64,000 nucleotides of DNA from Polaribacter sp. NJDZ03 (GTDB lineage: Bacteria; Bacteroidota; Bacteroidia; Flavobacteriales; Flavobacteriaceae). The position numbers and the translations under genes are program-made. Below, piece after piece: positions 1 through 8,761 of the stretch (positions are counted from its first letter, which is position 1; each line of letters begins with the position of its first letter). Location of the stretch: positions 3,893,001-3,957,000 of the forward strand of contig NZ_CP079195.1 of assembly GCF_019263805.1 (NCBI RefSeq), given 5' to 3'. The notes below the pieces were generated by a model. That model was not told the DNA's origin and searched no databases. It was given only the letters and a program-made list of their open reading frames with translations.

Positions 1-9
1 AGTCAGTAA

Positions 10-40
10 TAACTTATTGTTTTTTTAAAACAATAAGTTA
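10..40. terminator. Perfect 14-bp hairpin at left edge
   Basis: TAACTTATTGTTTT at 10-23 pairs perfectly with 27-40 around a 3-nt loop. It probably ends the gene to the left of the window, ahead of the regulator at 100. The stem has internal T/A runs but no separate long U tail, so it could also be a leader hairpin. Confidence 0.45.
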
Positions 41-99
41 CCTTTAGCTTGATAAAAGTATTTTTTGACTAAACCTTTTTTACATTTTACATTGATTTT

Positions 100-1725
100 A
101 TGAATTTAAAACCTCTTTTTCTTCTATTAATTAGTATTGTTGTTTTATTAAAACCTATTGATTTTTATGCGCAAGAGGAATCAAAAATAGCTAAGAAAAT
201 ATATAATAAAGCATTTAGTTTAAAGAATTCTAATCCAGATAGTTCTGTTGTTTTGTTCGAGAAAAGTTACTCGCTTTATTTACAATCTAAAGATACCTTA
301 AATGCTATACAAGCATTATTTCAAGAAGGTTTTGTTTTTGAAACGAGTGCTAAATATGCCAAGTCATATGATGTACTTTGGAAAGCATTATTGTTAATGG
401 ATAATATTGAAAATAATGGAGTAAAATCTGTTATTTATCATCGGTTAGGAAGGGTTTATAGTTATTATAAAAGAGAAGATAAAGCAATTGAGTTTTTAAC
501 AAAGGCATTAGGGTTACAGAAAAAAATGTTAGATTCTCGTGGTCTTAAAAACAAAGCAAGGTTAGTTTCATATTATTATTCTATTGCAGCTACCTACAGA
601 GAGTTGAATAAGCCAGATTTAGCAAAAAAATATTTAGACTCAAGTTATCTCTATTATAGAGCAAAAGAATCTTTGACACCAAAATCTTATTTAGATTTTG
701 AAAAAGCAATTCTGCTTACTAAAGAGCACAAAGAAAAAGAAGCTCTTAAGATAATGGAAGACATCTACCCTTGGTTTAATACGAATACACCATCTTATAT
801 GGTGCTTGTTTACAAGTATTGGGGAGATGCTTATAAGGGTTTAGGTGACGTTGATAAGAGCGAAAAATACTATTTAAAAGCATTAAAGGTTTCAGAAGAA
901 TATAAAAGTCATATAGATTTTACACCTTTAGTATATGAGAAATTATCCGACGTATTTTTATTAAAAAATAATTATCAAAAAGCTTTTAAAAACTTAAAAA
1001 AAGCTAAAGAGCTAGATCGTATTTTTTTTGATAGTAGAAGTAAGGAAAATCAGTCTTTATTAGAAATAAAAGATGATTACAGGTTAGAGAAAGAAAGACA
1101 AGAAAAAATAATTAAAGAACAGTATCTTAAGCATTTAGAGCAAGAGGATCAAATCATTAAGCTGCAAAGAATTATTCTTATCGGTTCTTTAATATTCTTA
1201 CTTGTATTAGGTTTCTTCTTTTTTAAACATTTAAGAGCAAAACATCATGCAGAAAAAGAATTAATAAGAAAAACAAAAGAATTAGAAATAGAAAAAACCA
1301 AAGAACTATTGTCTCTAAAAAACAAAGAACTAGCTACTTCTGCATTACAATTGATAGAGAAAGATGAGTTCTTAAAAGAATTGAAAACAAGAGTTAGAGA
1401 AGGTGGCGATAAAGTAAAAATTCATGAAATAAATAAAGTTTTAAGGTCTGTCTCTGTCAATAATAATAAAAACTGGGATGATTTTAAGATGCGTTTTATA
1501 GATGTAAATAAAGAATTCTATGATGTTATTTTTGCTAAATTCCCTAAATTAAGTCAAGGAGATCAAAAAATTTGCGCTTTAATTAAATTAAACTTTTCTA
1601 GTAAAGATATGGCAAGATTACTTGGTATTTCTGTAGAATCAGTGCATACAGTAAGACATAGAATACGTAAAAAAATGAGCCTAGAAAGAAATGTTAATTT
1701 AGAAGAATACATTAATTCTCTATAG
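100..1725 (+). CDS. Membrane-anchored TPR regulator with LuxR-like HTH
   Basis: This is a predicted one-component regulator of 541 residues. Residues 1-25 look like a signal peptide ending in YAQ. A long helical stretch with tetratricopeptide-like repeats (roughly 30-330) follows, then a hydrophobic segment (about 357-377), a charged coiled coil (about 380-440) and a C-terminal helix-turn-helix (about 484-530, with SSKDMARLLGISVESVHTVR). This order puts the TPR part outside the cytoplasm and the DNA-binding part inside. Proteins of this layout are common next to flavobacterial polysaccharide loci. It stands alone just upstream of the catabolic run and is the only intact regulator in the accessory region, so I infer that it controls the locus. 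No kinase domain is visible. Confidence 0.8.
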   Translation: MNLKPLFLLLISIVVLLKPIDFYAQEESKIAKKIYNKAFSLKNSNPDSSVVLFEKSYSLYLQSKDTLNAIQALFQEGFVFETSAKYAKSYDVLWKALLLMDNIENNGVKSVIYHRLGRVYSYYKREDKAIEFLTKALGLQKKMLDSRGLKNKARLVSYYYSIAATYRELNKPDLAKKYLDSSYLYYRAKESLTPKSYLDFEKAILLTKEHKEKEALKIMEDIYPWFNTNTPSYMVLVYKYWGDAYKGLGDVDKSEKYYLKALKVSEEYKSHIDFTPLVYEKLSDVFLLKNNYQKAFKNLKKAKELDRIFFDSRSKENQSLLEIKDDYRLEKERQEKIIKEQYLKHLEQEDQIIKLQRIILIGSLIFLLVLGFFFFKHLRAKHHAEKELIRKTKELEIEKTKELLSLKNKELATSALQLIEKDEFLKELKTRVREGGDKVKIHEINKVLRSVSVNNNKNWDDFKMRFIDVNKEFYDVIFAKFPKLSQGDQKICALIKLNFSSKDMARLLGISVESVHTVRHRIRKKMSLERNVNLEEYINSL

Positions 1726-1751
1726 AATATAGGCTTTTACCAAACTGAACA

Positions 1752-1787
1752 ACTTGACAATTACATTTAGTAAAGTTTTTGTCAAGT
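1752..1787. promoter_or_regulatory. Operator-like ACTTGAC sites upstream of the dehydrogenase
   Basis: ACTTGACAATT lies at 1752-1762 on the plus strand. A second ACTTGACAAAA unit lies at 1787-1777 on the minus strand and continues 11 bp further into a weaker ACTTTAC copy. The pair faces inward about 145 bp upstream of the start at 1932. The same half-site occurs before several other genes of the locus. A separate hairpin (AACCTAAGAA at 1826-1835 with 1841-1850) lies between this site and the gene and may act in the leader. Confidence 0.5.
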
Positions 1788-1931
1788 CTCTTTTCATTTA
1801 TTTCCAAACTGTTTCATATACTTTTAACCTAAGAATAATTTTCTTGGGTTGAATTCGTATTTGTAAAAACCAAATTCATTTTAAAGAAGATTATTCTCTT
1901 AACAAAAGATAATAATTTAAAATTCAATAAG

Positions 1932-2948
1932 ATGAAAGCAACACAATATGAAGGTAATAAAACCTTTAGTGTTATAGACAAGGAAATCGCAGCTCCAGAA
2001 CAAGGTGAAGTAAGAATTAAAGTAGCTTATGTAGGAGTTTGTGGTACAGATGTACATATCTATCATGGAATGATGGATAAACGAGTAAATACACCAGAAA
2101 CTATTGGCCATGAAATGTCTGGAGTAATTGATGCTGTGGGAGAAGGTGTTACTGGTTTTTCAGTTGGTGAAAAAGTAGTTGTTCGTCCGTTAGATGACAG
2201 AAAAGTAAAAGCATCAGACAAAGGTTTTAATCACATCTGTGAGGAATTAAAATTTATTGGAATTGATAGCCCAGGAGCAATGCAACAATATTGGAATGTT
2301 CCTGCATTTACACTTCACAAGTTAAAAGATACTACCGATTTAAAATTAGCAGCATTAATAGAACCTTTATCTGTAGCAACTCATGATGTTCGCTTAAGCG
2401 GATTAGTAAAAGGAGAAACTGCAGTTGTTTTAGGTGGTGGTCCAATAGGATTATTAGTTGGTTTAGTAGCTAAAGAAGTTGGTGCAGATGTAATTATTTC
2501 TGAAGTAAACCCAAAACGTATTGCAAAAGCAAAAGAATTAGGTTTTGATGCTGTAAGTCCAATAGATATTGATTTAGTGGAATATGTAAGAGAAAAAACT
2601 GACGGACGTTTAGCAGATGTTGTTTTTGAAGTTGCAGGAGTTCAACCCGCATTAGATGTAATGACTGAAGTTGCAGGTATTAGAGGTAGAATTTTGATGG
2701 TTGCAATTCATGGTGAGAAAAAACCGATTGATTTATTTAAATTTTTCTGGAAAGAATTAAAATTAATTGGAGCAAGAGTTTATGAAAAAGAAGATTATGA
2801 AAAATCGATCCAATTAATCACTGCAAATGAGTTGCCTTTCATCGATATGATTACTGATGTGCAGCCTTTAAGTAACATTCAACAAGTTTTTGAAAACATA
2901 GACAATAATCCTGACGGAATGAAAGTACTAATGGATTGTAGTTTATAA
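1932..2948 (+). CDS. Zinc-dependent medium-chain alcohol dehydrogenase
   Basis: This 338-residue oxidoreductase is related to sorbitol and threonine dehydrogenases. Catalytic zinc ligands are visible at Cys37 (GVCGTD) and His60-Glu61 (GHE), and the nucleotide fold at GGGPIGLLVG (about 168-177). The usual four-cysteine structural zinc loop is absent; only one Cys (in HICEEL) lies in that region. There is no signal peptide, so it is cytoplasmic. It heads the run SDR, enolase-type enzyme, mutarotase and GH117. In agar degraders, 2-keto-3-deoxy-L-galactonate is converted by an oxidation and a reduction to 2-keto-3-deoxygluconate. This gene is a good candidate for the C5 oxidation, but the substrate is inferred from context. 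Confidence 0.85.
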   Translation: MKATQYEGNKTFSVIDKEIAAPEQGEVRIKVAYVGVCGTDVHIYHGMMDKRVNTPETIGHEMSGVIDAVGEGVTGFSVGEKVVVRPLDDRKVKASDKGFNHICEELKFIGIDSPGAMQQYWNVPAFTLHKLKDTTDLKLAALIEPLSVATHDVRLSGLVKGETAVVLGGGPIGLLVGLVAKEVGADVIISEVNPKRIAKAKELGFDAVSPIDIDLVEYVREKTDGRLADVVFEVAGVQPALDVMTEVAGIRGRILMVAIHGEKKPIDLFKFFWKELKLIGARVYEKEDYEKSIQLITANELPFIDMITDVQPLSNIQQVFENIDNNPDGMKVLMDCSL

Positions 2949-2983
2949 CCTTAAGAAATAATAAAAACAAAAGAAAACATATA

Positions 2984-3778
2984 ATGAAAGAATTATTTAA
3001 TTTATCAGGTAAAGTCGCTCTTGTAACGGGAGGAACTCACGGAATTGGAATGGCTTGTGGGAAAGCTTTGGCTAAAGCAGGTGCTAAACTGTGTGTTAAC
3101 GATATTGATGATGAAAAACTAGAATCTTGTAAAGCAGAATACGCTAAAGAAGGTATTGATGTTTTTACAATTAACTTCAATGTTTGTAGTGAAGAAGGTG
3201 TAGATAAAGGAATTAGTCAAATTGAAGCAGAAGTAGGTCCTATAGATATTCTTGTTAATAATGCAGGGATTATCAAGCGTATTCCAATTTTAGATATGCC
3301 AATTTCTGATTTTGAGCAAGTACTTAATGTAGATTTAGTTGCGCCTTTAATTATGGCGAAGCGTGTTGCTCCAGGAATGATTGAGCGTAGAGAAGGTAAA
3401 ATTATAAACATGTGTTCTATGATGAGCGTTTATGGTCGTCAAAATGTATCAGCATATGCAGCAGCAAAAGGTGGTTTAAAATTATTGACTGCTAATATGT
3501 GTTGTGAATGGGCAAAATATGGCGTTCAAATAAACGGAATTGGGCCTGGTTATATAGCAACTGCTCAAACTGAACCGATTCGTATTGACGGTCACCCATT
3601 TAACGATTTGGTAATGACACGTACACCTGCAAACAGATGGGGAGAACCAGAAGATGTAGGTAATGCTTCATTATTCTTAGCTTCTAAAGCAGCAGATTTT
3701 GTTAATGGACAAGTTTTATATGTTGATGGAGGAATCCTTGCAAACTTTGGTTATGTAAAAGGAGAGAATGAAATTTAA
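2984..3778 (+). CDS. SDR family oxidoreductase, KduD/gluconate 5-dehydrogenase-like
   Basis: A classical short-chain dehydrogenase of 264 residues. It has the N-terminal cofactor motif TGGTHGIG, the NNAG motif, a catalytic serine in CSMMS, and Tyr158/Lys162 in SAYAAAK. Overall it resembles gluconate 5-dehydrogenase and KduD (2-keto-3-deoxygluconate dehydrogenase). It starts 35 bp after the dehydrogenase at 1932 and is probably co-transcribed with it. I infer that it performs the reductive half of the conversion of 2,5-diketo-3-deoxy-L-galactonate to 2-keto-3-deoxygluconate in anhydrogalactose breakdown. A terminator-like hairpin follows it directly. Confidence 0.85.
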   Translation: MKELFNLSGKVALVTGGTHGIGMACGKALAKAGAKLCVNDIDDEKLESCKAEYAKEGIDVFTINFNVCSEEGVDKGISQIEAEVGPIDILVNNAGIIKRIPILDMPISDFEQVLNVDLVAPLIMAKRVAPGMIERREGKIINMCSMMSVYGRQNVSAYAAAKGGLKLLTANMCCEWAKYGVQINGIGPGYIATAQTEPIRIDGHPFNDLVMTRTPANRWGEPEDVGNASLFLASKAADFVNGQVLYVDGGILANFGYVKGENEI

Positions 3779-3787
3779 TATTTAATA

Positions 3788-3822
3788 AAACGGGTTTTTA
3801 TAAATGCTGTAAAAACCCGTTT
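3788..3822 (+). terminator. Terminator/attenuator inside the catabolic run
   Basis: AAACGGGTTTTTA at 3788-3800 pairs perfectly over 13 bp with 3810-3822 and is followed by a T-rich tract. It separates the dehydrogenase/SDR pair from the enolase-type gene at 3848. Confidence 0.75.
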
Positions 3823-3847
3823 ATTTTTTATTCCATAAAACAATGTA

Positions 3848-4942
3848 ATGAGTACAAAAATAGCAAAGATAGAAACCAAATTATTTAAAGTTCCTTTAGC
3901 AGAAGTACTTTCTGATGCTAAACATGGAGACCATTTTCATTTTGAATTAGTAACCGTTACAGTTACTTTAGAAGATGGTAGTGAAGGAACTGGTTATACA
4001 TATACTGGAGGTAAAGGTGGTCGTGCTATAAAAGCAATGGTAGAATACGATTTTACAGAAGCGCTAATTGGTAAAGATGGTGATGATATTGAAAGTATTT
4101 ACGATTTTTTAGAATGGCACATTCATTATGTAGGTCGTGGCGGAATTGCTTCTTTCGCAATTTCTGCAATAGATATTGCTTTGTGGGATATCCGTTGTAA
4201 AAAACTTAATCAACCTTTATGGAAAGTTGCAGGTGGAACAAATAATACTTGTAAAGCATATTGTGGTGGAATTGATTTAATGTTTCCATTAGAAAAGTTG
4301 TTAAAGAACATGAAAACTTATTTAGCAAATGGTTTTAATGCAGTAAAAATTAAAATTGGTAGAGAAAATTTACAAGAAGATTTAGATCGTATAAAAGCAG
4401 TAAGAGAATTTATTGGTCCAGATGTTACTTTTATGGTAGATGCTAATTATTCTATGAGTGTAGAAAAAGCAATTAAAGCAATTGAAGGTTTTAAAAAATA
4501 TAATATTACTTGGTTTGAGGAGCCTACAATTCCTGATAACTACAAAGGATATGCAGAGATCGTTAATGCAACAGGTTTTCCTTTAGCAATGGGAGAAAAC
4601 TTACATACTATTCATGAATTTGAATATGCTATAGAGCAATCTAAACTAGCATTTGTACAACCAGACGCATCCAATTGTGGAGGTGTTACAGGTTGGTTAG
4701 CTGCAGCAAAATTAGCAGACAAAAATAACATACCTGCTTGTTCTCATGGAATGCAAGAATTGCACGTAAGTTTAGTTTCTTCTCAGTCCAATGCAGGTTG
4801 GTTAGAAGTACATAGTTTTCCTATTGATGAATATACAATGAGACCTTTAGTGGTAGAAAATTATAGAGCTGTAGCACCTAATACACCAGGGGTTGGAGTA
4901 GAATTTAATTGGGACAAACTAGCTCCTTATAAGCAAAATTAA
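3848..4942 (+). CDS. Enolase-superfamily enzyme, probable anhydrogalactonate cycloisomerase
   Basis: A 364-residue mandelate racemase/muconate lactonizing family protein. It has the KIK motif at Lys167/Lys169, metal ligands Asp198 (VDAN), Glu224 (FEEP) and Glu250 (GEN), Asp273 in QPD and a catalytic His300 (SHGM). In agar utilisers a member of this family converts 3,6-anhydro-L-galactonate to 2-keto-3-deoxy-L-galactonate. GH117, which releases anhydro-L-galactose, is two genes downstream, which supports this role. A galactonate-type sugar acid dehydratase is the main alternative. It follows a strong hairpin, so its transcription may be set separately from the two genes upstream. Confidence 0.85.
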   Translation: MSTKIAKIETKLFKVPLAEVLSDAKHGDHFHFELVTVTVTLEDGSEGTGYTYTGGKGGRAIKAMVEYDFTEALIGKDGDDIESIYDFLEWHIHYVGRGGIASFAISAIDIALWDIRCKKLNQPLWKVAGGTNNTCKAYCGGIDLMFPLEKLLKNMKTYLANGFNAVKIKIGRENLQEDLDRIKAVREFIGPDVTFMVDANYSMSVEKAIKAIEGFKKYNITWFEEPTIPDNYKGYAEIVNATGFPLAMGENLHTIHEFEYAIEQSKLAFVQPDASNCGGVTGWLAAAKLADKNNIPACSHGMQELHVSLVSSQSNAGWLEVHSFPIDEYTMRPLVVENYRAVAPNTPGVGVEFNWDKLAPYKQN

Positions 4943-4964
4943 TAGCATTAAATAAAATATATTA

Positions 4965-6011
4965 ATGAGTACTGCAGTATCAATATTTGGAACTTTTAAA
5001 GAGCAAGAGGTAAATCTATTTTGTTTAAAAAACGCTAATGGGGTTGAAGTTAAAATAACCAATTACGGAGCTACAATTACTTCTATAATTACACCAGATA
5101 AGTCTGGTAAGCTAGAAGATATTGTTTGTGGTTTTAACAACTTTGAGAGTTATTTTTTAGAGGAATATAAAACAAACGCTCCATATTTTGGAAGTACTGT
5201 TGGAAGATATTGTGCACAAATTAAAGATTCTAAATTTAATCTAAACGGATTAACTTATCAATTGGCGACTAATTGTGGTAACAATAATTTACATGGAGGT
5301 GTTGAAGGTTTTGATAAAAAAATATGGGATGCTAAAATTGTAGACAATAATAATGAAGCAAGTGTTGAGATGTTTTTAGTTAGTGCAAATCTTGAAGAAG
5401 GATTTCCAGGTAATGTAATTATTAAAGTGGTTTTTACTTTAACAAATGCAAATGAACTTTGTATAGAATATAATGCAGTTCCTGATGAAGATACTCCCTT
5501 AGCAATAACGAATCATACATATTTTAATTTATCAGGTTTTAATAAATCAATAGAAAATCATGAGGCTACAATTTTGGCAAACAAAAAGTTAGCAATGGAT
5601 GAAACAGGTTCAGCTCTAGATAAAATTGTACACCTAGATAATGAAGTTGATGATTTAAGAAGCCCTAAAAAAATTAAGGAAATACATAAAAAAATGAATG
5701 ATGGGTTTGCTCATTATTACATTTTTAATAAGAGTGATTTTCAATTAAAAAAAGTAGCTAAATTTTTATGTGAAGAAAGTGGTAGATCGTTAGAAATATC
5801 AACAACAGAACCTGGTGTACTATTTTATACAGGAACGTATACTTCAGGCAAATTAGAAAGAGAAAATGGTCAGAAATTTGGAAAATATAGCGGTTTTTGT
5901 TTTGAAACACAGAGATATCCAAATGGTCCAAATATTAAAAATTCACCAAAATCGATAACAAAAAAAGGAGAAGAATATAAAAGTGCAACTGTTTATAAGT
6001 TTAAATATTAA
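4965..6011 (+). CDS. galM: Aldose 1-epimerase (galactose mutarotase)
   Basis: A 348-residue GalM-type mutarotase that interconverts the anomers of D-galactose or a related aldose. Visible family motifs are NYGATITS, the substrate histidines His110 (NNLHGG) and His184 (TNHTYFNLSG), and the catalytic Glu314 (CFETQRYPNGPN). There is no signal peptide, so it acts in the cytoplasm. It starts 22 bp after the enolase-type gene and 15 bp before GH117. It fits a role in handling galactose released from agaro-oligosaccharides. Confidence 0.92.
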   Translation: MSTAVSIFGTFKEQEVNLFCLKNANGVEVKITNYGATITSIITPDKSGKLEDIVCGFNNFESYFLEEYKTNAPYFGSTVGRYCAQIKDSKFNLNGLTYQLATNCGNNNLHGGVEGFDKKIWDAKIVDNNNEASVEMFLVSANLEEGFPGNVIIKVVFTLTNANELCIEYNAVPDEDTPLAITNHTYFNLSGFNKSIENHEATILANKKLAMDETGSALDKIVHLDNEVDDLRSPKKIKEIHKKMNDGFAHYYIFNKSDFQLKKVAKFLCEESGRSLEISTTEPGVLFYTGTYTSGKLERENGQKFGKYSGFCFETQRYPNGPNIKNSPKSITKKGEEYKSATVYKFKY

Positions 6012-6026
6012 GAATAAAATTTAAAT

Positions 6027-7145
6027 ATGAGTATCGAAATAACAGACGAGCAGCAAGATTTCTTAGGAATTACTAATAAAGGTAAGTTAAGCGCAGCAAG
6101 TAAAAGAGCTTTAAAATGGCCAACAGATTTGGGTAAAGATTGGTTTTTTGATTATCAGATTGAAGATTTGAAAGGTGATTTAGCTTATGAAGAAGGAGTG
6201 GTAAGAAGAGATCCTAGTGCTATTATAAAGTTTGAAGGAAAATATTTTGTTTGGTACAGCAGAAGTATTGGGCCAACTCAAGGATTTGGAGGAAACATTG
6301 CTGAAGACAAAGTTTTTCCTTGGGATAGATGTGATATTTGGTACGCAACTTCTTATGATGGTATTACCTGGAAAGAAGAAGGTTTAGCTGTAGAAAGAGG
6401 TGAATCTGGAACTTATGATAATCGTTCTGTTTTTACACCAGAAGTTATGGAGCATGAAGGTATGTTTTATTTATCATATCAAACTATAACAGGAGATTAT
6501 ACAGTTCGTATAAAAAATGAAGTTGGTTTGGCTTGGTCAAATAAACCTTATGGTCCTTGGCAAAAAAGTGAGGAACCAATCTTAAAACCTGCTGATAATG
6601 GTGTTTGGAAAGGTGAAACTCAAAATAGATTTGCAGTAGAGAAAAAAGGAGATTTTGATAGTCATAAAGTACATGACCCTTGTATTATACCTTTTAAAGG
6701 TAAATTCTATTTGTATTACAAAGGAGAACAAATGGGTGAAGCTATCACATTTGGAGGAAGACAAATAAGACATGGAGTTGCTATTGCTGATAACCCAAAA
6801 GGACCTTATGTGAAATCGGAATACAATCCTATTTCAAATAGCGGACATGAAATTTGTGTTTGGAAATATAATGACGGAATTGCATCTTTAATTACTACAG
6901 ATGGACCAGAAAAAAACACAGTTCAATGGTCTCCAGATGGCATTAATTTTGAAATTAAAAGTGTTATAAAAGGAGCTCCTCATGCAATAGGTTTAAACAG
7001 ATCTGTAAATCAAGAAGTTCATCCTACTCATATTTTACGTTGGGGTTTAACACATAAATATATGAATGATGATTATCAATATATCCAAAGGTTTACAACT
7101 TGGGAAATGACACATCATACTGCAAAAGGAGAAAAAATAACATAG
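6027..7145 (+). CDS. GH117 alpha-1,3-(3,6-anhydro)-L-galactosidase
   Basis: A 372-residue five-bladed beta-propeller enzyme that removes non-reducing 3,6-anhydro-L-galactose from neoagaro-oligosaccharides. The N-terminal helical segment, RRDPSA (Asp62), HDP (Asp217) and SGHE (His274-Glu275) match the pattern I recall for GH117. Its length is usual for the family. No signal peptide is visible, so it is probably cytoplasmic and acts after import. It is the most specific marker that this locus targets agar-type galactan, because the linkage it cleaves contains anhydro-L-galactose. Confidence 0.9.
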   Translation: MSIEITDEQQDFLGITNKGKLSAASKRALKWPTDLGKDWFFDYQIEDLKGDLAYEEGVVRRDPSAIIKFEGKYFVWYSRSIGPTQGFGGNIAEDKVFPWDRCDIWYATSYDGITWKEEGLAVERGESGTYDNRSVFTPEVMEHEGMFYLSYQTITGDYTVRIKNEVGLAWSNKPYGPWQKSEEPILKPADNGVWKGETQNRFAVEKKGDFDSHKVHDPCIIPFKGKFYLYYKGEQMGEAITFGGRQIRHGVAIADNPKGPYVKSEYNPISNSGHEICVWKYNDGIASLITTDGPEKNTVQWSPDGINFEIKSVIKGAPHAIGLNRSVNQEVHPTHILRWGLTHKYMNDDYQYIQRFTTWEMTHHTAKGEKIT

Positions 7146-7174
7146 TAAAAAACGAATTAACTAAAACTAAAAAT

Positions 7175-8734
7175 ATGTCAACTAAAAAATTCTTTGTAAT
7201 AAAAATTGCAGCTATTGTTGCTTTGGGTGGGTTTTTATTAGGTTTTGATGCTTCAGTAATTTCTGGAGTCGTAAAATTTATTGAACCAGAATTCAATTTA
7301 ACAAAACTTCAATTAGGTTGGGCAGTAAGTTCAATTACTTTAACAGCAGCAGTTGGAATGCTAATTGCTGGCCCAATGAGTGATAAACATGGACGAAGAA
7401 GAATTTTAAAATTTGCAGCCATATTATTTACAATTTCTGCTGTGGGTTCTGCCTTAGCAGGGAATTTCTTTTGGTTAATTATTTTTAGAATGATTGGTGG
7501 TTTTGCTGTTGGTGCAGCATTAATTATAGCACCAATGTATATTGCTGAAGTTGCGCCTCCAGAAAAAAGAGGTCAATTAGTTTCTTTCAATCAACTAAAC
7601 ATTGTATTGGGTATTTCTATCGCATTTTTTACAAACTATTTAATTCTTAAATGGGGAAACTCTGATGCAGAATGGACTAAAACGTTAGGTTTTGATAAAT
7701 GGAATTGGAGATGGATGTTAGGTTTAGAAGCTGTTCCTGCAATTTTTTATTACTTAGGGTTAAATTTGGTACCCAAAAGTCCAAGGTGGTTAATGACTCA
7801 AAATGAGAAAGAAGAGGCTTTAACAATCATGAAAAAGGTGGTTTCTGAAGAAGAAGCAGTTTTACAAATGAATGCAGTAGAACAAAATATTCATGAAGAT
7901 AAGAATAAAGCAAAATCTAAGGTTAGTGATTTGTTTAAAAAATCAATGCGTAAAGTAATTATCATAGGAATAATTGTTGGAGTTTTTCAACAAATAGTTG
8001 GTATTAATGCTGTTTTGTTTTATGCCCCAATGATTTTTGAACAAACGGGTATTGGAACAAACGCTTCATTTATTCAGGCTGCTTTGGTAGGTGTAACCAA
8101 CCTAGGTTTTACAATAGTAGCGATGCTAGTTATTGATAAATTTGGAAGAAAACCTTTGTTAATTATTGGAATGGCAGGGATCTCTATTTGTTTATTTTTA
8201 TTAAGTTATGGATTTAATGATGCTACTTATACGCTTTCACAAGAAGCAATAGCAAATCTTCCAAAAGAAATTAATCATGACCAAATTGTGCAACTTCAAG
8301 ATAAAGTATTTGAAAACGATCTTGACTTTAAAGCTGCAATAGTTTCAACTTTAGGTGAAGAAAGTGCAAGAATACATGAGTCTACCCTTGTTACAGCTTC
8401 TGCCAAAATGAATACGCTTTTAATTCTTATCGGAATTATAGGATTCGTTGGGGCATTTGCAATGTCTATAGGTCCAGTAATGTGGGTGCTATTTTCAGAG
8501 TTATTTCCAACTAAGATTAGAGGTATTGCTATTGCATTTGTTGGGTTTATAAATCTTGGTGTTGGCTTTTTAGTTCAATTGTTATTTCCTTGGGAATTAG
8601 CATCGCTGGGTAATGCAGGTACATTTTTACTTTTCGGAATATTTGCAGTGATAGGTTTCGTCTTTATTTGGTTAAAAGTACCTGAAACTAAAGGAAAATC
8701 TTTGGAAGAATTAGAAGAAATGTTAGTTAAATAA
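7175..8734 (+). CDS. MFS sugar:proton symporter (XylE/GalP-type)
   Basis: A 12-helix sugar transporter of 519 residues. Family signatures are GGFLLGFDASVISG in helix 1, GRRR after helix 2, PKSPRWL before the central loop and PETKGKSLEE at the C-terminus. I start it at ATG 7175, because the reading frame upstream overlaps the GH117 end and lacks a signal-like or conserved N-terminus. A hydrophilic insertion of about 60 residues (nt 8220-8410) between late helices is longer than in XylE. Between GH117 and glycosidase genes it most likely imports galactose, anhydrogalactose or neoagarobiose across the inner membrane. Confidence 0.9.
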   Translation: MSTKKFFVIKIAAIVALGGFLLGFDASVISGVVKFIEPEFNLTKLQLGWAVSSITLTAAVGMLIAGPMSDKHGRRRILKFAAILFTISAVGSALAGNFFWLIIFRMIGGFAVGAALIIAPMYIAEVAPPEKRGQLVSFNQLNIVLGISIAFFTNYLILKWGNSDAEWTKTLGFDKWNWRWMLGLEAVPAIFYYLGLNLVPKSPRWLMTQNEKEEALTIMKKVVSEEEAVLQMNAVEQNIHEDKNKAKSKVSDLFKKSMRKVIIIGIIVGVFQQIVGINAVLFYAPMIFEQTGIGTNASFIQAALVGVTNLGFTIVAMLVIDKFGRKPLLIIGMAGISICLFLLSYGFNDATYTLSQEAIANLPKEINHDQIVQLQDKVFENDLDFKAAIVSTLGEESARIHESTLVTASAKMNTLLILIGIIGFVGAFAMSIGPVMWVLFSELFPTKIRGIAIAFVGFINLGVGFLVQLLFPWELASLGNAGTFLLFGIFAVIGFVFIWLKVPETKGKSLEELEEMLVK

Positions 8735-8761
8735 TTATGTATTTAGCTAAAGATTAATAAA

